This document shows positions 8,094 through 17,643 of a stretch of 64,000 bases of DNA, piece after piece (positions within the stretch are counted from its first letter, which is position 1; every line of letters begins with the position of its first letter). Location: positions 7,332,501 to 7,396,500 of the forward strand of contig NZ_LT670849.1 of the NCBI RefSeq assembly GCF_900142985.1, given 5' to 3'. The position numbers and the translations under genes were made by a program. The notes under the pieces were generated by a model. The model saw nothing but the letters and a program-made list of their open reading frames with translations, was not told the origin of the DNA and ran no database searches. This DNA is from Bradyrhizobium erythrophlei. GTDB lineage: Bacteria; Pseudomonadota; Alphaproteobacteria; Rhizobiales; Xanthobacteraceae.

Positions 8094-8816
8094 TTGAGTC
8101 TTGTTTTCGTCCTTACGGTCGGGCTCGTCGCCGGCACGATCTCCGGCATTGTCGGCACCGGATCGTCGATCATGCTGATGCCGGTCCTGATCTACCAATA
8201 CGGGCCGAAACAGGCCGTCCCGATCATGGCGGTCGCAGCCGTCATGTCCAATTTCTCGCGCATCCTCGCCTGGTATCGCGAGGTCGATTGGCGCGCTTGC
8301 GCGGCCTACTCCATTCCGGCCATTCCAGCCGCATCTCTCGGCGCCCGCACGCTGTTGGTGCTGCCGTCGCGCGTTGTCGACATTTCGATCGGATTGTTTC
8401 TGATTGCGATGGTGCCGGCCCGGCATTGGCTTGCAAGCCATCAGCTCAAGTTTTCGCTGTGGCACCTTGCCCTCGGCGGCGCGGTGGTCGGCTATCTCAC
8501 CGGCATTGTCGTCTCGACCGGCCCGCTCAGTGTGCCCTTGTTTCTGTTCTACGGCCTCACCAAAGGTGCGTTTCTCGCCACCGAAGCGGCGAGCTCGCTT
8601 GGCATGTATGTGAGCAAATCCGTGACCTTCCAGCGTTTTGGCGCGCTGACGGCGGAGATCGCGTTACAAGGGCTGATCGCCGGCTCATCGCTGATGTTTG
8701 GCGCCTTCATCGCCAAGCGCTTCGTGTTGCATATGAAACCGGACGCGTTTCGGCTGCTGATGGACGGCATCATGATCGCAGCCGGTCTCTCGATGCTGTG
8801 GACGGCATTTTCGTAA
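8094..8816 (+). CDS. TauE/SafE family sulfite/anion exporter
   Basis: A polytopic membrane protein of 240 residues with about seven or eight hydrophobic segments and the glycine-rich N-terminal signature GTISGIVGTGSSIMLMP. I placed the start at TTG 8094 because AGGAG lies 9 nt before it and the hydrophobic N-terminus begins there; the frame is open upstream but carries no membrane sequence. It is divergent from the soxCD-like pair about 150 nt away. That context suggests export of sulfite or another sulfur oxyanion, although the family also transports other organic anions. Confidence 0.82.
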   Translation: MSLVFVLTVGLVAGTISGIVGTGSSIMLMPVLIYQYGPKQAVPIMAVAAVMSNFSRILAWYREVDWRACAAYSIPAIPAASLGARTLLVLPSRVVDISIGLFLIAMVPARHWLASHQLKFSLWHLALGGAVVGYLTGIVVSTGPLSVPLFLFYGLTKGAFLATEAASSLGMYVSKSVTFQRFGALTAEIALQGLIAGSSLMFGAFIAKRFVLHMKPDAFRLLMDGIMIAAGLSMLWTAFS

Positions 8817-8898
8817 ATCTTTCGGCACTCTGAAGGGCGGGCGTCATTCCATGCTATGGGAATGCCGAAGCTCTCGAATCTGCCGCCAAACGAGGCCC

Positions 8899-10353
8899 AT
8901 GGCCAAATCATCTCTCTCCTTCGTCTGCCAGAACTGCGGCGCGGCCTATAACCGCTGGCAGGGCAAGTGCGATTCCTGCGGCGAGTGGAACACGCTGGCG
9001 GAGGAGGACGTCACCGGCGCCACCTCTGTGCCGGTCTCGATCCGCTCCAAACGCAAGGGCCGGCAGTTCGCGCTGGAAAGCCTCACCGGCAAGAGCCAGG
9101 ATGCCCCTCGCCTGTCATCGGGCATGGCCGAGCTCGACCGCGTTACCGGCGGCGGCTTTGTGCGCGGCTCGGTGCTTCTGGTCGGCGGCGACCCCGGCAT
9201 CGGCAAATCGACGTTGCTTACGCAGGCCACCAGCATGATGGCCCGCGCGGGCCATCGCGCGGTCTATATTTCCGGCGAAGAGGCCGTGGCCCAGGTGCGG
9301 CTGCGCGCCGAACGGCTCGGACTTGCCGACGCGCCCGTGCAACTCGCCGCCGAGACTTCGGTTGAGGATATCGTCTCAACCCTTTCGGAAGGCGCGACCC
9401 CGCGCCTGATCGTGATCGATTCGATCCAGACCATGTGGACCGACACGGTCGAATCCGCGCCGGGCACCGTGACCCAGGTGCGCGCCTCCGCGCAGGCGCT
9501 CATTCGTTTTGCCAAGAAGTCCGGCGCCGCCATCATTCTGGTCGGCCATGTCACCAAGGACGGCCAGATCGCCGGGCCTCGCGTTGTCGAGCACATGGTG
9601 GATGCGGTGCTGTCGTTCGAGGGGGAAGGCTCGCAGCATTTCCGGATCCTGCGCTCGATGAAAAACCGTTTTGGGCCCACCGACGAAATCGGCGTGTTCG
9701 AAATGACGGGCCTCGGCCTTCGCGAAGTCGCCAACCCGTCTGAACTCTTTTTATCCGAGCGCGACCTCGGCAGTCCGGGAACGGCGGTCTTCGCCGGCAT
9801 CGAGGGCACGCGTCCGGTGCTGGTCGAATTGCAGGCGCTGGTGGCGCCGACCTCGCTCGGCACGCCGCGTCGCGCGGTGGTCGGCTGGGACCCCAGCCGG
9901 CTCTCGATGGTGCTGGCGGTGCTGGAGGCCCATTGCGGGGTCAAGCTGTCCGGCCACGACGTCTATCTCAATGTCGCCGGCGGGTTGCGTATCCAGGAGC
10001 CCGCCGCCGATCTTGCCGCCGCGGCAGCATTGGTGTCCTCGCTAGTCAATGCACCGTTGCCGGCGGATGCGGTCTATTTCGGGGAAATTTCCTTGTCGGG
10101 CGCGATCCGTCCAGTGGCGCAGACCTCGGCCAGGCTCAAGGAAGCCGCCAAACTCGGCTTTGGCCGCGCGGTCTTGCCCGAATCAGCCCGCGGCGAGGCC
10201 GGAGGTGATTCGGGCCTTGCGTTGAACCCGGTCGGCGGATTGACCAGCTTGGTGGCCGAAATTGCCGCGCGAGGAACCCCAAGAGGCAACAGGGAAAATT
10301 CACCTGCGGAAAAAAATGCAACACCCACGAGATTCCGCCGTCAGGAAGGCTAG
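8899..10353 (+). CDS. radA: DNA repair protein RadA
   Basis: The 484-residue product has the RadA layout: a four-cysteine zinc finger (Cys10, 13, 24, 27 in CQNCGAAYNRWQGKCDSCG), a RecA-like ATPase with Walker A GGDPGIGKST (about 97-105), the RadA-specific MKNRFGPTDEIGVF motif, and a C-terminal Lon-like domain. It promotes branch migration of recombination intermediates. The start at ATG 8899 is chosen because the zinc finger follows at once; 16 upstream codons are also open. It heads the radA-cvpA-purF run typical of this group. Confidence 0.95.
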   Translation: MAKSSLSFVCQNCGAAYNRWQGKCDSCGEWNTLAEEDVTGATSVPVSIRSKRKGRQFALESLTGKSQDAPRLSSGMAELDRVTGGGFVRGSVLLVGGDPGIGKSTLLTQATSMMARAGHRAVYISGEEAVAQVRLRAERLGLADAPVQLAAETSVEDIVSTLSEGATPRLIVIDSIQTMWTDTVESAPGTVTQVRASAQALIRFAKKSGAAIILVGHVTKDGQIAGPRVVEHMVDAVLSFEGEGSQHFRILRSMKNRFGPTDEIGVFEMTGLGLREVANPSELFLSERDLGSPGTAVFAGIEGTRPVLVELQALVAPTSLGTPRRAVVGWDPSRLSMVLAVLEAHCGVKLSGHDVYLNVAGGLRIQEPAADLAAAAALVSSLVNAPLPADAVYFGEISLSGAIRPVAQTSARLKEAAKLGFGRAVLPESARGEAGGDSGLALNPVGGLTSLVAEIAARGTPRGNRENSPAEKNATPTRFRRQEG

Positions 10354-10503
10354 GCAGGCGTGACGCCACCCGCCCCTGCCGCTATACATCGCGCGCGCAA
10401 GCCGGGATCGTGCGATTTCCGCCTTGCGGAGCCAGCTACGTGGCTGCCAGCCTGAGGCGGTCCCGATTCGCGGTTTGAACCTTGATGCGGACCTAACCAG
10501 CCG

Positions 10504-11133
10504 ATGCCAGTTACCATTCTCGATCTCGTCCTGCTCGCTGTGATGCTGATCTCCGGCCTGCTTGCGATGGTTCGCGGCTTCATGCGCGAAATCCTCTCGA
10601 TCGCCGCCTGGGGCACGGCCGCGCTGGTGACGCTCTATTCGTTTTCCAAGCTGCTGCCGACCGCCAAGACCTATGTCAGCAACGATACGGTGGCGAGCCT
10701 GGTCGTGGTCGGCGGCGTATTTGTCGGCACTCTGATCGTGGTTTCGGTCATCACGGTGCGCATCTCCGACATGATCCTGGATTCCCGGATCGGGGCGCTC
10801 GACCGGACCCTCGGCTTCCTGTTCGGACTGGCACGGGGCCTGCTAATCGTAGTGGTGGCCTTCCTGTTCTTCACCTGGCTGGTTCCGGACAAGCAGCGGC
10901 CGGACTGGGTGACGGGCGCCAAATCCCGGGTGGTCCTGCAGGGAACCGGGGATTGGCTGATGGCGCTCTTGCCGGATGACCCCGAGAACACCATCTTGAA
11001 GAGATTCAAGAAGAATAAACCGGAAGATGACCAAACTGACGCCGACCAGGCGGCCCCGGCATCAGGCGACGGGTATAGTAAACCTGCCCGAGACAGCCTT
11101 AAAAAGCTGATCGAAAAGCCAGCAGCGAAGTGA
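10504..11133 (+). CDS. cvpA: CvpA family membrane protein
   Basis: The 209-residue protein has four hydrophobic segments in the first 130 residues and the signature ARGLLIVVVAFLFF. A hydrophilic, acidic C-terminal tail of about 70 residues follows. In other bacteria cvpA was linked to colicin V export and lies upstream of purF, as here. Its 3' end overlaps a possible GTG start of purF at 11130, and the chosen purF ATG is 23 nt downstream, so the two are very probably co-transcribed. Molecular function is not established. Confidence 0.9.
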   Translation: MPVTILDLVLLAVMLISGLLAMVRGFMREILSIAAWGTAALVTLYSFSKLLPTAKTYVSNDTVASLVVVGGVFVGTLIVVSVITVRISDMILDSRIGALDRTLGFLFGLARGLLIVVVAFLFFTWLVPDKQRPDWVTGAKSRVVLQGTGDWLMALLPDDPENTILKRFKKNKPEDDQTDADQAAPASGDGYSKPARDSLKKLIEKPAAK

Positions 11134-11156
11134 GAGCCGGTCAAAAGAGAGGCGCG

Positions 11157-12677
11157 ATGGACGACCAACAAAGCCCTTCCGATGACGCCAAAGCTCAGGG
11201 GCTGACGACCGGCCCGCTCTACCTGGAAGACCCCGATCTGGAAGGCGATACGCTCCGCGAAGAATGCGGTGTATTCGGTATCTTCGGCCATCCCGAAGCG
11301 GCAGCCATTACGGCCCTCGGATTGCACGCACTTCAGCACCGTGGTCAGGAGGCCGCCGGCATCGTCTCGTTTGATGGCAGCCGGTTCCATTCCGAACGGC
11401 GGCTTGGGCTGGTCGGCGATACCTTTTCCCGCCGCGAGGTCATCGAACGCCTGCCCGGCAATGCCGCGATCGGCCATGTGCGCTATTCGACCACCGGCGA
11501 GACCATCCTGCGTAACGTGCAGCCGCTGTTTGCCGAGCTCAACGCCGGCGGATTTGCAGTTGGCCACAATGGCAATCTCACCAACGGCCTGACGCTGCGC
11601 CGCGAACTCGTGCGCGGCGGCGCGATGATGCAGTCCACTACCGACACCGAAGTGATCCTGCACCTCGTCGCCCAGTCAAAGCGCAACCATTTCATCGATC
11701 GTTTCATCGAAGCGCTGCGGACGATCGAAGGCGCCTACTCGCTGGTGTCGCTGACCAACAAGAAGCTCGTCGGCGCACGCGATCCGCTCGGCATCCGCCC
11801 GCTGGTGCTCGGCGAATTCGAGGGCTGCCCGATCCTGGCGTCGGAGACCTGCGCGCTCGATATCATCGGCGCCAAATATGTCCGCGACGTGGAGCCCGGC
11901 GAGATCGTCGTATTTGACGAGCGCGGCGCACAAAGCCACAAGCCATTCCCGCCGAAACCGCCGCGGCCCTGCATCTTCGAATACATCTATTTCTCGCGGC
12001 CGGATTCCATCGTCGGCGGACGATCGGTTTATGACGTGCGCAAGGCCTTTGGTGCCCAGCTGGCGCGTGAAAGCCACGTGCCGGTCGATGTCGTGGTGCC
12101 GGTGCCGGACTCCGGCGTTCCTGCCGCCGTCGGCTACAGCCAGCACTCCGGCGTGCCGTTCGAGCTTGGCATCATCCGCAACCACTATGTCGGCCGCACC
12201 TTCATCCAGCCGACCCAGAGCATTCGCGAGTCCGGCGTGAAGATGAAGCACAACGCCAACCGCGCTGCGATCGAGGGCAAGCGCATCATCCTGATCGACG
12301 ATTCACTCGTGCGCGGCACCACCTCGAGAAAGATCGTCCGCATGATGCGCGATGCCGGCGCGCGCGAGGTTCACTTCCGCCTAGCTTCGCCGCCGATCCT
12401 CTACCCCGACTATTACGGCATCGACCTGCCGGATCGCGGCGGCCTGCTGGCGGCGACACACAATCTGGAAGAAATGCGCGAACTGATCGGCGCCGACACG
12501 CTCGCTTTCCTGTCCGTCGACGGCATGTACCGCGCCATGGGCTATCCCGGGCGCGATCCCGCCAATCCGAAATTCTCCGACCATTGCTTTACCGGGGCTT
12601 ATCCAACGAACCTCACCGACCAGGATCAGGTCGAGCCGACGCCGCGGCAGCTATCCCTGCTCGCGGAAGCGAGCTGA
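11157..12677 (+). CDS. purF: Amidophosphoribosyltransferase
   Basis: PurF makes phosphoribosylamine from PRPP and glutamine, the first step of purine synthesis. The 506-residue product begins with a propeptide, and the N-terminal nucleophile cysteine is Cys37 in REECGVFGIFGH. The PRPP-binding motif IILIDDSLVRGTT is intact in the C-terminal half. The ATG at 11157 has GAGAGG 5 nt before it; a GTG at 11130 overlapping the cvpA stop is the alternative start. A strong hairpin at 12687-12707 just past the stop probably terminates the radA-cvpA-purF transcript. Confidence 0.97.
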   Translation: MDDQQSPSDDAKAQGLTTGPLYLEDPDLEGDTLREECGVFGIFGHPEAAAITALGLHALQHRGQEAAGIVSFDGSRFHSERRLGLVGDTFSRREVIERLPGNAAIGHVRYSTTGETILRNVQPLFAELNAGGFAVGHNGNLTNGLTLRRELVRGGAMMQSTTDTEVILHLVAQSKRNHFIDRFIEALRTIEGAYSLVSLTNKKLVGARDPLGIRPLVLGEFEGCPILASETCALDIIGAKYVRDVEPGEIVVFDERGAQSHKPFPPKPPRPCIFEYIYFSRPDSIVGGRSVYDVRKAFGAQLARESHVPVDVVVPVPDSGVPAAVGYSQHSGVPFELGIIRNHYVGRTFIQPTQSIRESGVKMKHNANRAAIEGKRIILIDDSLVRGTTSRKIVRMMRDAGAREVHFRLASPPILYPDYYGIDLPDRGGLLAATHNLEEMRELIGADTLAFLSVDGMYRAMGYPGRDPANPKFSDHCFTGAYPTNLTDQDQVEPTPRQLSLLAEAS

Positions 12678-12686
12678 GATTCGTCG

Positions 12687-12707
12687 TTGCCGGGCTTGAC
12701 CCGGCAA
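12687..12707. terminator. Hairpin downstream of purF, part of a palindromic repeat
   Basis: TTGCCGGG and CCCGGCAA form a perfect 8-bp stem with a 5-nt loop 9 nt after the purF stop codon. A second imperfect inverted repeat (GATCCGCGGG ... TCCGCG) follows at about 12735-12765. Both have the look of dispersed intergenic repeats of this group. There is no long T run, so termination efficiency is uncertain. Confidence 0.6.
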
Positions 12708-12792
12708 TCCATCTGACATCTAGAAGCGCTTACGATGGATCCGCGGGCTTGATCCGCGTATCCGACTGCCTATTGACGCTGGAGTTGTACCC

Positions 12793-13533
12793 ATGTCCCT
12801 CCCCCTCGCCGACCGTATCGCTCTCGTCACCGGCGCCTCGCGCGGCATCGGCTATGCCGCCGCACGCGCACTCGCGAAGGCCGGCGCGCACATTGTTGCG
12901 GTCGCGCGCACCCAGGGCGGGTTGGAAGAACTCGACGACGAGATAAGAAAGGATGGCGGCAAGGCGACGCTGGTACCGCTCAGCCTGACCGATTTTGACG
13001 GCATCGCGCGGCTCGGCGCAGCCCTGCACGAGCGTCACGGCAAGCTCGATATTCTCGTCGGCAATGCCGGCGTCGCCGGCCCCTCTTCGCCGCTCGGCCA
13101 TATCGACATGAAGCCGTGGAACGACGTGCTTGCGGTCAACCTGTCGGCCAATTTCCAGTTGATCCGCTGCCTGGAGCCGCTGTTGAAGAAATCCGAGGCC
13201 GGCCGCGCGGTGTTCATCACCTCGGGCGTGGCCAACAAGGCGACCGGTTACCTCGGCCCCTATGCGGCCTCCAAGGCCGCGCTCGAGGCGCTGGCGCGCG
13301 TCTGGGCCCATGAGACGGCATCGACGCCGCTTCGGATCAATCTGTTCAATCCCGGCCCGATCCGCACCCGCATGCGCGCCGCTGTCTTTCCCGGCGAAGA
13401 TCCGACGACGCTCGATACGCCGGAGCAGGCAGCCGAACTGATCGTGCCGATGTGCCTGCCGACGTGGGACGAGAGCGGCAAGTTCTTCGACTATCCGACA
13501 CGGAGCCTTTTGAGCTTTCAGCCACCGGCCTAG
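12793..13533 (+). CDS. Short-chain dehydrogenase/reductase (SDR)
   Basis: A classical SDR of 246 residues: the cofactor loop is TGASRGIGYAAARAL (from about residue 14), the structural motif is GNAGVAG (NNAG variant), and the catalytic Tyr-xxx-Lys lies in YAASKAALEAL. The catalytic Ser is in the VFITSG strand. Downstream of purF in the same direction but beyond the hairpin, so probably on its own transcript. Substrate cannot be deduced; related proteins are annotated as FabG-like oxidoreductases. Confidence 0.88.
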   Translation: MSLPLADRIALVTGASRGIGYAAARALAKAGAHIVAVARTQGGLEELDDEIRKDGGKATLVPLSLTDFDGIARLGAALHERHGKLDILVGNAGVAGPSSPLGHIDMKPWNDVLAVNLSANFQLIRCLEPLLKKSEAGRAVFITSGVANKATGYLGPYAASKAALEALARVWAHETASTPLRINLFNPGPIRTRMRAAVFPGEDPTTLDTPEQAAELIVPMCLPTWDESGKFFDYPTRSLLSFQPPA

Positions 13534-13619
13534 CCGGTTGGGTCCATCAACGACCCGCGCCGTTGACTAGCCTTTGACGGGGCTATTCACTGACGGCCAA
13601 AGAAGCAGAAAGGACGTCC

Positions 13620-14768
13620 GTGACGCCGATCGAGAACCGCGGCCAGCTGCTCCGCGCCGTCGCGAACCTTTCGGCGGCAGCGGTAGTCGCCGTCGCCACC
13701 CTGCTGGTCGGTACGATGGGCCCTTCGCGGGCCGGCGAAATTCCAACTTTCACCGTCGATGCGGCGTGGCCGAAGCCGCTGCCGAACAACTGGATTCTCG
13801 GTCAGGTCGGCGGCATCACCGTCGATGGGCAAGGGCACATCTGGATGATTCATCGCCCGCGCTCGCTGACCGATGACGAGAAGGGCGCAACTCTGACGCC
13901 GCCCCGCTCGAAATGCTGCATCCCGGCGCCACCGGTTTTGGAATTCGATGCCGACGGCAATCTCCTGCGCGCCTGGGGTGGCCCCGGCGAGGGCTACGAA
14001 TGGGTCGGGCGCGAGCACGGTATTGAAGTTGACGAACGCGGATTCGTCTGGGTCGGCGGCAACGCCGAGAACGACAATGCCATTCTGAAGTTCACACTCG
14101 ACGGCAAGTTCGTGATGCAGATCGGCAAGATTGCGCCAAGCAAGGGCAGCAATGACATCGGCCAGCTAGGCAAGCCCGCGGAGACAGCGATCGACAAGGA
14201 TGCGGACGAGATCTATGTCGCCGACGGCTACGGCAACCACCGTGTCATCGTGTTCGACGCCACGACCGGCGCCTACAAGCGGCACTGGGGTGCCTATGGA
14301 AACACGCCTAGCGATGACAAGCAGCCGCCCTACGATCCCAAGGCACCGGCCTCGCAGCAGTTTGCCAATCCCGTGCACTGCGTAAAGATCGCCCATGACG
14401 GGCTTGTCTATGTCTGCGACCGCATCAACAACCGCATCCAGGTGTTCCGCAAGGACGGCACGTTCGTGAAGGAATGGTTCTTCGAAAGAAATACGCTTGG
14501 CAATGGTGCGGTTTGGGACGTCGCGATCTGGCCCGATGCACAACAGCGTTTTCTGCTCAGTGCGGATGGCGAGAACAATGAAATCAGGATCATCAACCGC
14601 CAGGATGGAACGGTCGCCGGCAGTTTCGGACGAGGGGGCCGCAACGCTGGCCAGTTTCACTGGGTCCACGCCATCGCCGTCGATGCCAAGGGCAACGTCT
14701 ATACGGCCGAGGTCGATAACGCCAAGCGAATCCAAAAATTCCGTCTGACCTCGGACGCCCTACGCTGA
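13620..14768 (+). CDS. Secreted NHL-repeat beta-propeller protein
   Basis: The 382-residue protein has an N-terminal signal segment (AVVAVATLLVGTMGPSRAGE) followed by repeated strands of NHL/six-bladed propeller type, for example GGITVDGQGHIWMIH, HGIEVDERGFVWVGG and HAIAVDAKGNVYTAE. The start is GTG 13620 with AAAGGA upstream. It is probably periplasmic and may be a lactonase-like or peptidylglycine-lyase-like propeller protein; no catalytic residues can be named. Its last 9 nt overlap the 3' end of the convergent MFS gene, leaving no room for separate terminators. Confidence 0.82.
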   Translation: MTPIENRGQLLRAVANLSAAAVVAVATLLVGTMGPSRAGEIPTFTVDAAWPKPLPNNWILGQVGGITVDGQGHIWMIHRPRSLTDDEKGATLTPPRSKCCIPAPPVLEFDADGNLLRAWGGPGEGYEWVGREHGIEVDERGFVWVGGNAENDNAILKFTLDGKFVMQIGKIAPSKGSNDIGQLGKPAETAIDKDADEIYVADGYGNHRVIVFDATTGAYKRHWGAYGNTPSDDKQPPYDPKAPASQQFANPVHCVKIAHDGLVYVCDRINNRIQVFRKDGTFVKEWFFERNTLGNGAVWDVAIWPDAQQRFLLSADGENNEIRIINRQDGTVAGSFGRGGRNAGQFHWVHAIAVDAKGNVYTAEVDNAKRIQKFRLTSDALR

Positions 14769-16040
14769 GCGCGACGACCCACGGTTGGCGAGCGTCACGG
14801 CGGCGACCGCAAGCGCCAACAGCACCAGCGCCGAGGCCAGAAAGAACGGCGCGCCGGGCAGATGAAACGGCGTCTGCGGGCTGATGAAATGGGCAAAGGT
14901 CAGCGTAAACAGGAACGGCCCCAGCAATTGCGAAATGCTCTGCACGCTGGCCGTCGCGCCTTGCAGCTGGCCTTGCTGGTCGGGTGCGACGCGTTTCGTC
15001 ATGAACGACTGGATCGCCGCGCCTGAAACGCCCCACAGCGACATCACGGGAATGCCGAGCCACGATAGCGGCCCGGTAGGCGCGATCGCAAAAATCAGAA
15101 AGCCGGCGGCGCCGAAAGCGAGCCCCAGCAGCAACGCCCGGCGTTCGCCAAATATCCGCACGATCGGCCCGATGCCCGCCCCCTGCACCAGCATGGCGCA
15201 GATGCCGACCATTGCCAGCGTCACGCCAACCGTCTTCGAGTCCCAGCCATATCGATAGGTCGCATAGAGCACGAAGATCGAAGGCAGCACCGCATGCGCG
15301 AGCTGGGCAAAGAAGTTCGTCACCGACAGGCCCGTCAGGACGCGGTCGGACCGCAGCAGACCTAGCGCGCCGATCGGATTGGCGCTTTTCCAGCGAAACG
15401 GTGCGCGGCGGTCGCGCAGCAGCGACTCCGGCAGGATCAACAGGCCATAGATCGTGTTGGCAAAGCTCAGGCCCGCCGCAACCCAGAACGGCAGTCGCGG
15501 ATCGGCATCGCCGAGCAGCCCGCCGACCGCAGGACCGATGATGAATCCGGCGCCGAAGGCGGCGCCTACCTTGCCGAACACGGCGGCTCGCCGCTCGGCC
15601 GGCGTGATGTCGGCGATATAGGCAAAGGCGGTCGAAATACTGGCTGACGTAATGCCGGAAATAACCCGGCCGACAAACAGCCACGCCAGCGACGGCGCGA
15701 GCGCCATCAGCACATAGTCCAGCCCCAGCCCGAAATTCGACAGCAGCACCACCGGCCGACGGCCGAACCGGTCTGACAGGCTGCCCAAAATCGGCGAGAA
15801 GAAAAACTGCATCAGCGCCCAGGCCGTCCCGAACACGCCAAAGATGCGGGCCGCGCGCACGGTATCGTTGTTGACGAAGCTTTCGACGAGCTTCGGCAGG
15901 ATCGGCATGATCAGGCCAAGCGCCAGCATGTCGAGCAGGATCGTGACGAAGATGAAGGCAACCGCTGCGCCGCGCGCGGGAGATGTTGCGGGCGGCGTGC
16001 CGACGGCACTAGTGCCCACTTTCCGAAGTTCGTGTTCCAT
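14760..16040 (-). CDS. MFS efflux transporter, TetA-like (DHA1) family
   Basis: A 12-segment major-facilitator protein with the loop 2-3 motif GSLSDRFGRRPVV and the TM5 motif GFIIGPAVGG typical of drug:H+ antiporters; it resembles TetA/Bcr-type exporters. The conserved part begins at about AFIFVTILLDMLALGLIMPI. The first 15 or so residues (MEHELRKVGTSAV) are encoded inside one arm of a palindromic repeat at 16009-16084, so they are not native to the family. A GTG at 16058 would add six more residues from the repeat. The real start may be an internal codon. Substrate unknown. Confidence 0.85.
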   Translation of the reverse strand: MEHELRKVGTSAVGTPPATSPARGAAVAFIFVTILLDMLALGLIMPILPKLVESFVNNDTVRAARIFGVFGTAWALMQFFFSPILGSLSDRFGRRPVVLLSNFGLGLDYVLMALAPSLAWLFVGRVISGITSASISTAFAYIADITPAERRAAVFGKVGAAFGAGFIIGPAVGGLLGDADPRLPFWVAAGLSFANTIYGLLILPESLLRDRRAPFRWKSANPIGALGLLRSDRVLTGLSVTNFFAQLAHAVLPSIFVLYATYRYGWDSKTVGVTLAMVGICAMLVQGAGIGPIVRIFGERRALLLGLAFGAAGFLIFAIAPTGPLSWLGIPVMSLWGVSGAAIQSFMTKRVAPDQQGQLQGATASVQSISQLLGPFLFTLTFAHFISPQTPFHLPGAPFFLASALVLLALAVAAVTLANRGSSRSA

Positions 16041-16084
16041 TGCAGCGCCCACCGTCACGAACTTCGGAAAGTCATGGGCACTAG
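16009..16084. repeat. Palindromic repeat, CTAGTGCCC type (first of a tandem pair)
   Basis: Left arm 16009-16034 and right arm 16056-16084 are inverted copies: CTAGTGCCC-ACTTTCCGAAG-TTCGTG against CACGAA-CTTCGGAAAGT-CATGGGCACTAG, with a 2-nt difference in arm length. The element overlaps the 5' end of the MFS gene. It is one of several elements in the window sharing CTAGTG/CACTAG ends. Confidence 0.85.
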
Positions 16085-16099
16085 CAAACCCGTTGATCC

Positions 16100-16168
16100 A
16101 GTACCGCTTTGTCGATCCGAAGTCCCTGATCGAACTCGTCGCTTCCAGGACTTCAGATCGGCGGTACT
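16100..16168. repeat. Palindromic repeat (second of the tandem pair)
   Basis: Left arm 16100-16125 (AGTACCGC ... ATCCGAAGTCC) and right arm 16148-16168 (GGACTTCAGATC ... GCGGTACT) are inverted copies with a few mismatches. It follows the previous palindrome after 15 nt. Its right end lies 8 nt from the der stop codon, so the pair fills the whole space between der and the MFS gene. Confidence 0.8.
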
Positions 16169-16176
16169 AGTGTCGC

Positions 16177-17559
16177 TCATGAGGGCCGCTTTCGTTTGTG
16201 CGCGAAAGGATTGGCTTTCTCGCGCAACGCAATCCGCATCGGCGTCCCGGGCAATTCGAATTCGCCGCGCATGGAGTTGACGAGATACCTCAGATAGGAT
16301 TGCGGCACGGCATCGGCGCGGGAGCAGAACAACACGAAGCTCGGCGGCCGCGCCTTGGCCTGGGTGATGTAATTCAGTTTCAACCGGCGGCCGGAAACCG
16401 CCGGCGGCGGGTTGGCATGCACCGCCTGCTCGAACCAGCGATTGAGCGCTGCCGTCGGCACCCGCCGGTTCCACACTGCATACGCCTCCTCGATTGCACG
16501 CATCAGCCGATCGATACCCTCGCCCATCAGCCCCGATACGGCCACCAAAGGCGCTCCCTTGACCTGCGGCAGCCAGTGATCGGCCTCGGTGCGCAAAGCG
16601 GAAATCGCACCGGGCTTGGTCTCCGTCAGGTCCCATTTGTTGACCGCGATCACGAGCGCCCGGCCCTCGCGTTCGATCAGATCGGCGATGCGCAGATCCT
16701 GTTCTTCGAACTTGTTCTGCGCATCCAACATCAGCACCACGACTTCAGCGAAGCGCACCGCGCGCAAAGCGTCCGCAACCGAGAGCTTTTCCAGCTTCTC
16801 CTCGATCCGCGAACGCCGCCGCAGTCCCGCGGTGTCGAACACGCGAAAATCCCGGCCGTTCCAGTTGATCTCCACGGCGATGGAATCGCGCGTCGTACCG
16901 GCTTCGGCGCTGGTCAGAAGCCGCTCCTCGCCAAGCAGGCGATTGATCAGCGTCGACTTGCCGGCGTTGGGACGGCCGACGACGGCGACGCGGATTGGCC
17001 TGCGCGCCAGCTCCTCGTCGCTCTCAGCGATATCCTCATCGCCATCTTCGTCTTCCTCCGCAGGTTCCGGCATCAGGTCGCGCAGCGCGTCGTAGAGGTC
17101 ACCCATGCCCTCGCCATGTTCGGCAGAGATCATGATCGGCTCGCCCAGGCCCAATGCGTAGGATTCCATCGCGCCGAGCTCGCCGTGCTTGCCTTCGCTC
17201 TTGTTGGCGAGAAGGACCACCGGCTTGTTGGCGCGGCGCGCATGGTCGGCGAAGCTGCGGTCACTCGGCGTCAGTCCGGCGCGCCCGTCGATCACGAACA
17301 TCAGCGCATCCGCAAGCCCGATCGCAGTCTCGGTCTGCTCCTGCATCCGCGCGGTGAGCGACCCCTTCGCGCCTTCGTCGAGCCCCGCCGTGTCGATGAT
17401 GGTAAAGCGAAGATCGCCGAGCCGCGCTTCGCCTTCGCGCCGGTCACGCGTCACCCCGGGTGCGTCGTCGACCAGCGCGAGCTTCTGTCCAACCAGACGG
17501 TTGAACAGCGTCGACTTCCCGACATTGGGCCGGCCGATAATGGCGATCGTAAAGGACAT
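16177..17559 (-). CDS. der: Ribosome assembly GTPase Der (EngA)
   Basis: This 460-residue protein has the tandem G domains unique to Der: [14 protein letters not shown] at residues 9-22 and a second [14 protein letters not shown] near residue 195. The acidic linker between them ([18 protein letters not shown]) and a C-terminal KH-like domain are present. It acts in 50S subunit maturation. The C-terminus is slightly basic (HKRKR). It is the downstream member of a reverse group with the lipoprotein and TPR genes, separated from them by about 80 nt. Confidence 0.97.
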   Translation of the reverse strand: MSFTIAIIGRPNVGKSTLFNRLVGQKLALVDDAPGVTRDRREGEARLGDLRFTIIDTAGLDEGAKGSLTARMQEQTETAIGLADALMFVIDGRAGLTPSDRSFADHARRANKPVVLLANKSEGKHGELGAMESYALGLGEPIMISAEHGEGMGDLYDALRDLMPEPAEEDEDGDEDIAESDEELARRPIRVAVVGRPNAGKSTLINRLLGEERLLTSAEAGTTRDSIAVEINWNGRDFRVFDTAGLRRRSRIEEKLEKLSVADALRAVRFAEVVVLMLDAQNKFEEQDLRIADLIEREGRALVIAVNKWDLTETKPGAISALRTEADHWLPQVKGAPLVAVSGLMGEGIDRLMRAIEEAYAVWNRRVPTAALNRWFEQAVHANPPPAVSGRRLKLNYITQAKARPPSFVLFCSRADAVPQSYLRYLVNSMRGEFELPGTPMRIALREKANPFAHKRKRPS

Positions 17560-17643
17560 CAGGGATCCGGGCGCGCGGGAAAATCGAACAAGGGCTTGCG
17601 GCTAGCCACCGAACCGGTGCCAGCCGAAGGACTGCATCAAGCG

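Noticed and set aside
6316..8097. Forward frame of 593 codons across soxCD
   Set aside because: It is antisense to the sulfite dehydrogenase genes, which have clear motifs.
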